This document shows positions 53,431-64,000 of a stretch of DNA of 64,000 bases, piece by piece. The position numbers were made by a program, and so were the translations under genes. How positions within the stretch are numbered: the first letter of the stretch is position 1; each line of letters opens with the position of its first letter. The notes beneath the pieces were generated by a model. That model saw only the letters and a program-made list of their open reading frames with translations, had not been told where the DNA came from and did not search any database. Origin of the DNA: Plasmodium malariae (Eukaryota > Apicomplexa > Aconoidasida > Haemosporida > Plasmodiidae); assembly GCF_900090045.1 (NCBI RefSeq), contig NW_021638291.1, positions 62,001 through 126,000 on the forward strand, in the 5' to 3' direction.

Positions 53431-55554
53431 TATACGTTAAAGGTTGATTATAGGATTATTGCGAATACGGTATTCATTTTTAAAGTTTTACCAATGAGAA
53501 TATTTCTTGTAATTTTGTATAATACTACTATATATATATGGCTATTATATAATAAAGTATATATTACATCATAGATACGAGCAGTATATATATTAATTGA
53601 ATTAATGGAATTTTGTAGAATTAGAAAACAAATAATCTGTATTAAATATATAAAAAAAAGGGAAATTTTCAAGCAACATTTTTATAGAAAAACAAAATCA
53701 TAGATTTATTTAAGTTAATAATGTTAGGGAACATATAAATAATACAACAAATTCTATAAATATTGAACTTTTAAATGATAAAATTATTTTTTTGTAGATT
53801 TTGAGATATATATTTATTGTAAATATAAAATAATATTTTAGAAATTTGAATTTACTATTATTTTATATTAATAAACTTTTATTTACAAATATTAAATATT
53901 AATAATATTATATACTAAATATTAATAAGGCATAATAAGAAAAGCACGTGTATTTTATTGATATATATATACATAATGGTCGTGTGGCATATATACGTAG
54001 TAAGGAAAAAATTAAATATTTTCCGGTAAATTAAAGAATTTGTGTAAAACGTATTAAATTAGAAATCATAAATAAATTAGAAGAATTCAGATTTATTTTT
54101 TAAAAAAACAGATCAAAAAAAGATTAGGAACTATGGATATTACTAAATATTAAAAAATTTATAAGTATGTATTTATAAAGGCTTTATTATAAAGTTTACT
54201 TATTTTTCATAATTTATTATATAATTTTTACTTATAGGATATTATAAAAGTTTAAAATGTTTAAAATGCATTACATGGGGAAACATTGTTCGATAATAAA
54301 AAAGTGAGACATATAAATGGAGTGAATATATATTATACAAACTAAATTAGAGACTTGATAAATGTTATAACTAAATTATTATATATGTTAAAACATTATA
54401 AAGATAATAATGTTAATTTTTATAAGATATTTTTTATTTATATATATAGGTGAATTTGTTATGATGCCACTGCAAAACATATAGCTGACATTATATATTT
54501 TTAAAAGAATATATAAAAAATTATAGATTCGCTCTAACATTAGCAATATAAACATTACTAAAGCATGGGTAATAGTAATATGCATTGTTATGTGTTCTTA
54601 TTTTTTATGTACATTGTATGTCCTGTACATATTTTGTATATATATTTTTTCTGATATATTTTTAAATCTACAGACGTTATTACAATATTACTATGTAATC
54701 TTTACCTTTAATATCTTACTTGTTTTTTACTATGTTAATATTTTTTTTAAATATATATAATTAATAAAAAGGTTTTTTTTTAATTTAGTATATGTATATA
54801 AATATTTTTCATTCAAAAATAAATGTGAAAATTATGCTTAATTGAAAAATAAAATTTTCTAAAACTACAAAAAAAAATAAAATATATTTCTCCATATACA
54901 TTTAACATATATATTTTATTCATATAGAATGAATTAAGTTAGGAATACTATATTTTAAATATATTATACACCATAAGAAAATGGATGTGTTATAATTAGT
55001 AAAACAAGAAAATTTTCGCAAAATATATATTTTTTTAATATGTTATTAACTTTTTTTCATTGTTGTAGTAAATAACTTTCTTTGTATATTATAACTAAAT
55101 TTTCCGAAATATAATATTTCTAAAATTATAATAATTAGTAGAAATACTTAAAATTAGTAATTATTCTAGAAATACTTATAACAATAGCATATACCTATAT
55201 TTTATACGTCGTATAATGTAAATAAATTCAAGATTTCCATATAATTAAAAGTCATAAAAAAAAATTATTTAATTACTCTAATCTGAAATTAAATTATACT
55301 TTTTGAATTTATATATATGAATTGAAATTGTGTAATTTTAATTCGAGTTAATTTTTTATAAATAATATTAATTATATAGTATTTATTTTTAGTTATTATT
55401 TTTATTTACATTGTAGTAAAATATACTATATATGTTAATTCTTTAAAAAAGAATAATAATAAAAATAAAAGAGTTATTTTTTTATTGTTGGATATTTATA
55501 ATTTAATGTTAGTATTTTCTCTAATTATATATTACAGTATTAGATATCTATAAC
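53431..55554. other. Spacer between relic and fourth doublet
   Basis: Up to about 53890 it parallels 19621-20060. No gene follows. A weak version of the fam upstream motif (CTATATTTTATACGTC) is at 55195-55210, about 345-360 bp before the next start. Confidence 0.55.
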
Positions 55555-56510
55555 ATGAAGGAAAATATTAAGTTTATCTTTTTCATGAAAATTTTTATGT
55601 TTAGCCTTTTAATTTGGATGTTTCATTTATATAGTAACATGGTATGGTTTATTGTTTTTAGGCCATTTGTATTATTTATATTTTTGTTGTTTATTTTTAT
55701 TAATTATTTTTTTGGAATGAGACTTTTTATCCACTTATATATGAAATATTTACATTTTTTTTTTAGAGCCGATTTAAGAAAATTTTGGATGAGAATTATG
55801 GCCCTGGTATAAAATTAAATAAAGGAATTTATCGATTATTGGGAAAATGTGAAAAGGGTGTTTTTTCAAATGTTAGAGATTTAGATTTAAAGATACCAAA
55901 TAATAAAAAAAAAACAAACGAACAATTATTGACAAATGATAATGAAAAATGGGAAGAAGAAAAAAAAGAAAAATTATATAGAAGTAAATTAATTAAGGAT
56001 AAATTGATTAAAAAACTTATGAAAAATAAATATACTATGTTGCATAGAACATATACCTATTATGAAAAAAAAATTATGAATGGACTTAATGATAAAGCTT
56101 TTTTTAAAAAAATGATATTAATTAATGATAAGGATTACAAAAAATTAAAGCGTAAAAAATACGGATTACGGCTTTTTTTTCTTATACTATTTTTTGCAAT
56201 GGTAATAACTATACCTATATTAGGTGTTTTGTTTGGTGAATCATTGAAAACATTATGTTCGACATCAGGAAGCGGTGGAGAACCTCCTAATCCGAGTGGG
56301 TCTCCTGCATCTTCAGGAAGCTGGTTATTTTCATTTTTTTCTTTTTGTTTAGAGAATCCTACTTCATCAGAATTAGTATATACCATTATAATATATTGTG
56401 TACCAATCTTAATATTGGGTATTATTCTTATACTAGGTATTTTTTATTATTATAAAAGAGCTATAAAAAATAAAAAAATTAAGTTTTTGGAAGAATTTAA
56501 TGAATGGTAA
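55555..56510 (+). CDS. Divergent fam-l-like protein with Gly/Ser/Pro loop
   Basis: Exon 1 is 55555..55641 (MKENIKFIFF..., 29 codons, donor GTATGG) and exon 2 is 55767..56510 after TTTTTTTTTTAG; the product is 276 aa. Its layout matches the fam genes: hydrophobic exon 1, IYRLLGKC near residues 47-54, a basic region, YTYYEKKIMNGLNDKAFF where fam-l has MEKKIFKELDYxDF, YKKLKRKKYGLRLFF, membrane segments at about 164-184 and 234-257, and tail FYYYKRAIKNKKIKF. The inter-membrane loop is unlike the others: a low-complexity Gly/Ser/Pro stretch (CSTSGSGGEPPNPSGSPASS) from codons richer in G/C, then a Phe-rich run. Exon 1 stays open through the intron. I place it as a diverged fam-l, the first of a fam-l/fam-l doublet. 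Confidence 0.8.
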
Positions 56511-58496
56511 CGAATATATTTATTTCTATAAAGAAAGCTTTAATGTTATGTACTACCTGTAATATCTTTAATGACTTATTAAATATAAGAATAATTTATT
56601 ATAATTTATATATGTACTTATATACATATAGTGATATTTCTACGTAAATTTTAAAAATATATGTTTTTTTTTGTTTTGTAATTTTAAATGTTTGAATATT
56701 TTTTTAATTTTTAATATAATTATATTCTTTCATCTGAATCAATTATTATAGCTTAATATTTATATTTCTCTTTATGTGAAAATTTCAATGAAAAGTATAC
56801 ATTTGTTCATTAAAAATAATATATAACATTATAATTAATGTTATTTTATTGAAATAATTTGTTAATATATATTTTAAATATAAATATTGCTGCTTCATAT
56901 TTTTTTATTATTTTCTACTATAAAGTTATTATTTAGGTCATAAGGAAAATGGATTATTATTTATAAATTTATACTAAACTGACCTTATTTTTTACATAAT
57001 GAAAAGAAGAGAATATACTTAATGTATTTATATATTTTTGTTTTCTTTTTAAACATTAAAATAATATTTTAAATTTCATTTTTTTTCTTTGTTTATAATT
57101 TCTTAATTTATTCGCTTGAAAAATAATATTTATTTAAAAGAAAAATAAAATAACATTTAATTTAAGATTTTTACAATAACATCTTGCAAATATAATATTT
57201 TAATGATTATCATTATCTATTTTACACCACATATGTAGCAGTAATAATTGAAGTCATCGTTTTTTTTGCTATAAGTATTATTAAAAAAAAGAATATTTAC
57301 TTAATGTATTCATTTTACGATATGTATCTGTAATATTATATTTCTGAAAATATATGTTTGTAAAATACGTAGCAACAACTAATACATTAGCTCTAAGATT
57401 TTTAATAAAAATTCACTAAATAATATATTTTGGTAAGTATATTTTCACATTTCCTTATTACTAATTTATATATAATAACCTGAATATTACTCTCATAGAT
57501 AAATTCAAATTATTTGAAATATTTATAAAATATGACTACTGTATGATATATTAATACACTAATTATACTTCTTCCTTTTTTTTTATTATTCTAATATATC
57601 TGTATTTTTTCAAATAAATGTATGTAGGTAAAAAATAAAAATTTAGTGGGATTAATTTAAAAAATTTCCATTTAGAAAGTAGGTAAAAATTAAATTTAAT
57701 TAAATATTATTTTTTTTAAAAATATAATGCGAAAATAAAAAATAAGTCTTTATTTACTTTTTTAACATATATATTTTATCATAGATTGAATAGTAGATTA
57801 TAAATTGAACTCCCTATGTATATTATAAACCACAATATAAAATACCCCTTTATGTGGGAATCAAAGAATAAGTGATATTTCACAAAACAAAAAAAGATAT
57901 ACTATTTATTGACTACTTCATAAATTATTACAATTACTACATAGTTATAATAATTAATATTTTATAAAATAAATAGGATGTTTTTCTAAAGTGTAATATC
58001 TTAGAAATTGTAAATAATAATGGAAAAACATCGCTAGAATTAAAAATTGTTATTCTAATATATAAGATATTGCAAAAGATCTATATTCTATACGTTTTAT
58101 GCTTTAAGTTAAATGAGAGATTCAAATATTAATGTATCGTATATATATTTTTTCCTTTAGAAAGTTTCTATAAAAAAAACTTGTAATTACTTAACTATAT
58201 TAAATGATTTATGCATTTTAAATATTTATGAATAAATTAAAATTATAGAATTTTATGCAGAGTTATTTTTATATTGATAAAGTAAATATTAAAAATTTAT
58301 ATTATATTTTTAAAGGTAATTTACTTTGGGTAGCACTGTAAAATTCATTTAGATATATAAATATTGTTTTCCTTCTATGATGAAATAATATACAGAAACT
58401 GAAAAATATATATTGTACTATTTTCCATTGAATGCGTAATACGTTATTATAAGTATAACTCTTTTTGAATATATTACACCGTTAGAAACACATATG
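56511..58496. other. Non-coding spacer inside the fourth doublet
   Basis: No gene was seen. It is the shortest intra-doublet spacer (2.0 kb) and contains the fam upstream motif at 58081-58096. Confidence 0.6.
58081..58096 (+). promoter_or_regulatory. Shared fam upstream motif (ahead of fam-l 58497)
   Basis: CTATATTCTATACGTT lies about 400-416 bp before the start. The preceding block (AAACATCGCTAGAATT near 58025) resembles AAACATCACTGGAATC ahead of the fam-l gene at 38271. Confidence 0.3.
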
Positions 58497-59455
58497 ATGG
58501 AAAAAAAAAATGCATTGCACTTATTTATTAAAATTTCAACTTATATATTTTTACCATGGATATGTAACATTTACAATGACCTGGTATAATAATATTATTC
58601 ATGTATATTTGATTTATTTATATTTTGATTGTTAATATTTATTAGTTTTTTTCTTTAGTATCGGAATATCTTTTTACTGAATTAAGAAATATTTACCTTT
58701 TTTTTTTTTTTTAGAGCTCTTTAAATAAGTATTTAGATGAAAAATGCAATCTTGGAAAATTAAATAAAGCAAATTATCGATTATTATCGAGTTATAAACA
58801 GGATAAGTACTCATGTATTGTAAATTTTAAAGAAAAAATACCAAAAAATGAAGAGAAAGAAAAAAAAAAAAAAAATAACAATGCAAAAAGAACAAATGAA
58901 AAACAAAAATCATCATGTAGAAGTTCTTTATATATGGAGGATTACGTTAAAAATATTGAAAAAAATGGATGTGGTATATCTAAAAGAAAAAAATATTTTG
59001 GTTTTGAAAAAAAAATATTTAAAGAACTTGATTATAAAGATTACCTTAAAAACATAAAGACAATTGAAGTTAAGACATATAAAAAATTAAAACTTAAAAA
59101 GCGCATAATACGAATATCTTTAATTTTGTTATTTTTCTTGGTGTTGATGTTACCCATATTAGATTGTTTTTTACAGAAATTTGGAAATGAGGGGTTGTTA
59201 AGTTTATTAGGCTTGTTATACACAAATGTGAATGCAGAAAGTGGAGATGTACTTAGGCTAGGGGGATATTTGACTAAAATGTTCGACATGGATGTTTGGG
59301 GTAATTTAAAAGGATTACGTGATATAACTATATTGTTTTATTGCATATCTTTTTATATATTCGTTGTCATTTTTATATTGGGAATGGTTTATTACTATAC
59401 AAAAGTTATAAAATATGAAAATATCAAGTTCAAAAAAAGATTACATAAGAAGTAA
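58497..59455 (+). CDS. fam-l: fam-l protein, two exons, putative exported two-TM protein
   Basis: Exon 1 is 58497..58583 (MEKKNALHLF..., 29 codons, donor GTATAA) and exon 2 is 58715..59455 after a long T run ending TTAG; the product is 275 aa. ANYRLLSSYKQD near residues 48-59 keeps the core of the putative export site but has Ala for the first Arg. The fam-l signature reads FEKKIFKELDYKDYLKN, then YKKLKLKK. Membrane segments are at about 163-180 and 236-256, with tail YYYTKVIKYENIKFKK. An uninterrupted A15 run at 58861-58875 falls within the coding sequence (Lys/Asn-rich, KEKKKKNNNA), and the frame is intact across it. It is the partner of the divergent fam-l-like gene at 55555. Confidence 0.87.
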
Positions 59456-62400
59456 TACGTATTTTTGTGTAAAGATGAATTTAATATAATGAAATATCTT
59501 TAGTTATTTACTTAAGAACCTTAATGATAACTTATTATATTTTATATAAACCATCTACATATACATCTGTTTTTGAGAGGAAACAGTAAAAATATATGTT
59601 CTCAGTTATATTGAAAATGTAATTTTTTGATTCTTTGAATATATTTTAATTTATCTTTTAAAGAATGACTTCAGATTAACCATTATGTCTTTATAATCAC
59701 ATGTGTGCATTAAAATATATTTCATAGAAAATATAAATGTATACATTAAAATTAATATGTAATGGAATAATTCACATAATTCTAGTGTAGTGTGGATCCC
59801 TACATTTGAATAATCTTTCTTTTTTTTTTTTTTTATCAAGTATAAAATGGTGATTTTTTTGGTCGTTTAAGAAAATGCATTATTATTGTTAAAAGTAATT
59901 GTTTCTTCTGTATTCAGTATATTTATATGAATAATTTTTCTTACAGTGATATGTATATATATATTTTTTTTTTTTACTAAAAAAAGAATCTTAAAATTTA
60001 TTATATAAAATATGTTTTAAGAGAAATATTTTATAAAAGGTACTAATTTTAAAAATCTTTTAAACAGAGTTAATTATTTTAATAGCCTAAATATGAAATT
60101 ATAAATATATAATGAAATAATATGTTTTTTAATTATAGGTTATTTATATCTGTTTACAAAATTGAGGATTATAAATCATTACAATTAAATGTAATTTTTA
60201 AACTAAAAGTTAAATTATTTTTGCTTACAATTGTAGTGTTATCTAAATATTTTACAAATTACTTGAATATATATTATGTTCTTAATTTATATTTAAAAGA
60301 ATCTATATATATTATTTAATTTTTATATCGTTTACAGATTAAATTATTTGACAATTAAAAAAAATATTAATAGATAATATGTTAGATTTTTTTGTTTCTA
60401 AATATTATGTATATTTGCTTAAATATTGGAAGGATTCTATTTTATTTTGTAATAAGATATGTGCTATTATTTTTTTATTTTAATAATAATTACATTAGAT
60501 ATAATAAATATTTTAATTCGCAGCATTTGGCACAATATCAAATTGACAACAATAAAAGATTTATTTTATTATTAATTCATATCATTCAATTTGATATTTT
60601 ATAGAAGTTTTTTTAATTTATTTTATTGTATGTTTTTGTATTGTATTTCTTCATAACCTCATTATAATTAGTTTTGTGAATTTATTTGTCTTCTAAACAA
60701 CGATACTAGATAATATGAATTAGAAGAATTATTTAATTCTACTTACAATTTCAACTAATTTTAGTATGTTTTAATATATTATTAATTTTTATAAATGTAC
60801 TCTATTTTTATATTTCCTAATAACATATGTTTAATATATTAGCTAGTTAATAAATGTAATGGTGCATTTACCTTAGGTTAATTTTAATTTTTTTTATCTT
60901 ATAAAGTATTTTATGCGAAAATTTATATAATGTAATATCTATATAGATATATATATATTTTTAATGCAGTAATAGTATATGGATTAAGTATTTAATGTAA
61001 TATTTATAGATATCTATTATTGGCTACATATTCTTTGTAAGGTGTTGAAAAGTAAAATAAGTTATATTAAGGATATTATAGAAAATGAAAAATTAATATA
61101 ATTTAAGCATTATATTTGTATACAATATACTATACAAATTATTTTTTTTTTTCCAGACGGCAAATAATTATAATGTACATGCTTTATTATTCCGATAAAA
61201 TTGAGTAAAAATATACATTAGACGTATAATGAAGAATTCAGCACTGTTCAATATATAATAAAATATGATAGGTAATATATTTTTTGATAAGGGATTAGAA
61301 TATATATATGAATACAATATATTTATTAAAAGATTTTATAAGATTAAAATGTAATGTTATTCTATTTGTTTATATTCTCAGTTTATCAAAAGTATATGGT
61401 CATAATTTTTTGTACTCTTAATGAATTATTTATTAGAAATATAACTGTAAATAATTGTACTTGATTATTCTGAACATATCAACATATACATCAAAGAAGT
61501 TTATAAAAATGCACAATATATTTAAGAATGGGAGAGGAAATGCTTTTTGCAGCAAATGAGTTCCTTTAATAAATTACCCTTCATTCGTTAATATAATTTT
61601 TAAGTGAAACGCTTTTTCGCATTAAGATAGCACAATCTATTCATTATGAATTATATATTTATATTTCTAATAAAAATGTATAATTAATTAAAACGCTTCT
61701 ACTATATATTCATATATTCCTTTATACATGTGATATGTAACATGTGAGGTACTTAGATGGTTATAAAACATTGTACGTGTAATATATAAAAGTATACAGA
61801 TAAGAACTTAATTATTGTTAGGTGTAATCTAAATTAATAAAAGTAGTTTCATATGATAATAACTTTCTTTGCATATTAATAATTCATAAAAATGAAGAAT
61901 ACATTAAAATATCCTTAACAAATAACTTCCGCATCATTTAAAATATTTCATTACATTTAACAAATATATATACAATATATTATATGTTTTCATATTTCTC
62001 ATGGACAAAAACCCATATCATAGCCTACGTATAATATTATATTTATTCATCTCTAAACATTACTATTATTTGTTTTGTTATCTTAAAATATAATATTTCT
62101 CAAATCAAGGATATCTCAGAATGTATGCATCAACTAAACAGAAACTGTGGATAATAATAATTGATTTTCTTTTCTATTAATATATAACTTTTCAACAAAA
62201 AATATTATCTGTAATAATATAACTTATATGATTAAGACTTGTTAAAATTTTTCCGAATATATTGAATTTGGGGATTTTCTAAATGTACAGCCTTATAAAT
62301 TAATATATTAATTTTACTATGTGGAAAATATGAAATTATTACTAAAGATACACAAATTTTGTTAAAAATAAATCAATAATATTATAGTAATCACTCAGAA

Positions 62401-64000
62401 AAAAAAAAAATATTTCTATCTTTTTCCACAAGATCTATTTGTGCATTAAAAGATACAGCAAGAACAACATAAAACAAAAATTTTAACTTATATATTAATA
62501 ATTAATTAATTAGATTTGTAACATTTTTCGAAATATAACATATTTAAATAATTAAAAAAAAAAATCAAGATTATAAAAAAAATTATATATATAATAGTTG
62601 TTATAAAATGATATTATTATATAAAATTAAAAGAATAATTTATGAAATGCAAAGTACGAGCATTCTCGTAAGAAAAAATGAGTAATATTACATGAAAAAA
62701 AAAAAAATAAAAGAATAATTTAAGGAATATATATAACAATCAAAATAATTAAAATATATTTTAACATTAATGTTGATCAATTCATTATTCTGATTTAGTT
62801 TTGTATGATTTCATAAATGACAAATATAGTACAATTCGTAAAATTTTAATATCTCCATTTAAATAAAATATATAACATGAAAAATATATAATATAAACAG
62901 AAATTAAGGTATACAGTCATTTAAAAATACATATAATATTATATTTTAAATACCGAAATTAAATATTAAATATTTATTTATTTATTCAATGCAACGTTAT
63001 TAAGAAAACATGAACTTATACATAATTATAGTTTGTAACATATTATAAAAATATGAAAAATATAAAACATTGTTTTTATAAATTAAAAAAAAGTGCGTAT
63101 TAAACGAAATAAGAAAAACAAAAAAGAAAAGTAAAAAAAGAATATATATATATATATATATATTATTTTTTTTTACTTTATATATATTATACATAACGAA
63201 TGAGATGTAATAATTTTTTCATATGTAATATTTTTATGATAACGTGATAAAGTTGTTATACCGAAATTACAGTATTTTAATCATCCAATTTTTAATAAAT
63301 TTTATAGCAAAAATATATTATCAGAAGCATAAGAATATACAAGTAAATATTTTCTTAATCAATAAAATAAATTTTATTTTATTTAATTTATCATTAAAAA
63401 GGAGAAAAGGAACAAGAAATGTTAAAAAACTCATATAAATTTGGTGAAATAATAATGTTGCCTTCGTACACTGTTTTAGTGATTGTGAAAAATTAAAGAA
63501 ATAACATATGTAGAGTTTCCAAATTTAACGTATATCATTCAGAATATATTAATAGCTTTTTAGTTAGTTATAAAATATTAATATCATTATAATTCATAAT
63601 AAAAAATATGTTTTATCTTATTTTTATGACAATTAATAATTTCTGTTTTTTCCTAAAATTCTTTTAAAAAAATAATTGATCTTATTTTTTTATTTGTACA
63701 CAAATACATTGATGGAAATCAAAGTTTTCACTATGGAGATTGCAATTTGAAATAAAAAATAAAATTTTGACTTGTAACTTAAAGTGGAGATTAACGGAGT
63801 TGAAGAATTTGTAGTAAATATAAACTAGCTTTCTAGATAACAATAAAATGATAAATATAAAAAATATATTATATGCAATATTTATTTTCATATTAAATTT
63901 AATTTATTTATCATATTCCTTTTGAACTTATTAGTTACATTCTACTTCTATTTATTTATTTTTAGTATTTGTAATATTCACTTGGATAATTAAAATAATG
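59456..64000. other. Non-coding AT-rich tail of the window
   Basis: No supported gene was seen. Open frames at 60122-60319, 60392-60604 and 63244-63438 are short, Ile/Leu/Tyr/Asn-rich and without flanking splice or start support. A (TA)n tract sits near 63140-63162. No telomere-type repeat is visible by the right edge. Confidence 0.55.

Noticed and set aside
58848..59057. Alternative 69-codon frame starting MKRKKKKKK
   Set aside because: It is out of frame with the fam-l exon 2, which is open from the acceptor at 58714 through the A run to the stop.
60122..63891. Several 62-70 codon frames near the right end
   Set aside because: Their composition is what random AT-rich DNA gives. There are no splice signals, repeats or family signatures.
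1..64000. Possible telomere repeats, tRNA or rRNA genes, CRISPR or transposons
   Set aside because: No GGGTTYA-type arrays, structured RNA genes, direct repeat-spacer arrays or transposase signatures were seen by eye.

Overview
The window looks like a subtelomere of a malaria parasite, most likely Plasmodium malariae. The DNA is extremely AT-rich, with long A/T runs and (TA)n tracts. Genes are sparse and spliced, with short Plasmodium-type introns (about 108-138 nt in the fam genes, GT..AG after a T-rich tract). All recognisable genes belong to subtelomeric multigene families: eight two-exon genes of the fam-l / fam-m type (described from P. malariae), two four-exon STP1 genes and one broken pir gene. 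I saw no tRNA, rRNA, telomere repeat, CRISPR or transposon. All identifications come from reading the sequence and from memory of these families; no search was run.

Layout. The eight fam genes are all on + and form four doublets whose starts lie 2.9-5.0 kb apart: fam-l 38-1052 with fam-m 4335-5225; fam-m 21887-22763 with fam-l 26911-27927; fam-l 38271-39259 with fam-m 42764-43637; and two fam-l-like genes at 55555-56510 and 58497-59455. Both STP1 genes (13118-15693, and 47064-49603 with a one-base frameshift) and the pir pseudogene (8012-8990) are on -. The rest is long non-coding AT-rich DNA with several decayed coding relics: a matching pair at 17.9-19.6 kb and 51.8-53.4 kb, a compositionally distinct island at 30.6-33.2 kb, and a weak one near 35.7-36.2 kb.

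The block fam-m, STP1 (reverse), relic occurs twice, at about 4.3-20 kb and 42.8-54 kb. The two copies share exon structure, 3' flanks and relics, which indicates an old segmental duplication. The first copy carries about 4.5 kb extra between fam-m and STP1, and the pir pseudogene lies in that stretch.

How the genes may work together. Each fam protein has an N-terminal hydrophobic exon, a soluble basic region with an Arg-x-Tyr-x-Leu-Leu motif, two membrane segments and a short basic tail. This layout suggests proteins exported into the infected red cell or displayed on a membrane. The recurrent fam-l plus fam-m pairing suggests co-inheritance and perhaps paired function (inference). STP1 proteins have one membrane segment, an outer low-complexity part and a Trp-containing inner domain like that of SURFINs. 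A motif close to CTATATTCTCTACATTCT lies about 340-450 bp upstream of every fam start that can be inspected, and a second shared block lies about 50-80 bp upstream of several; these may be shared promoter elements.
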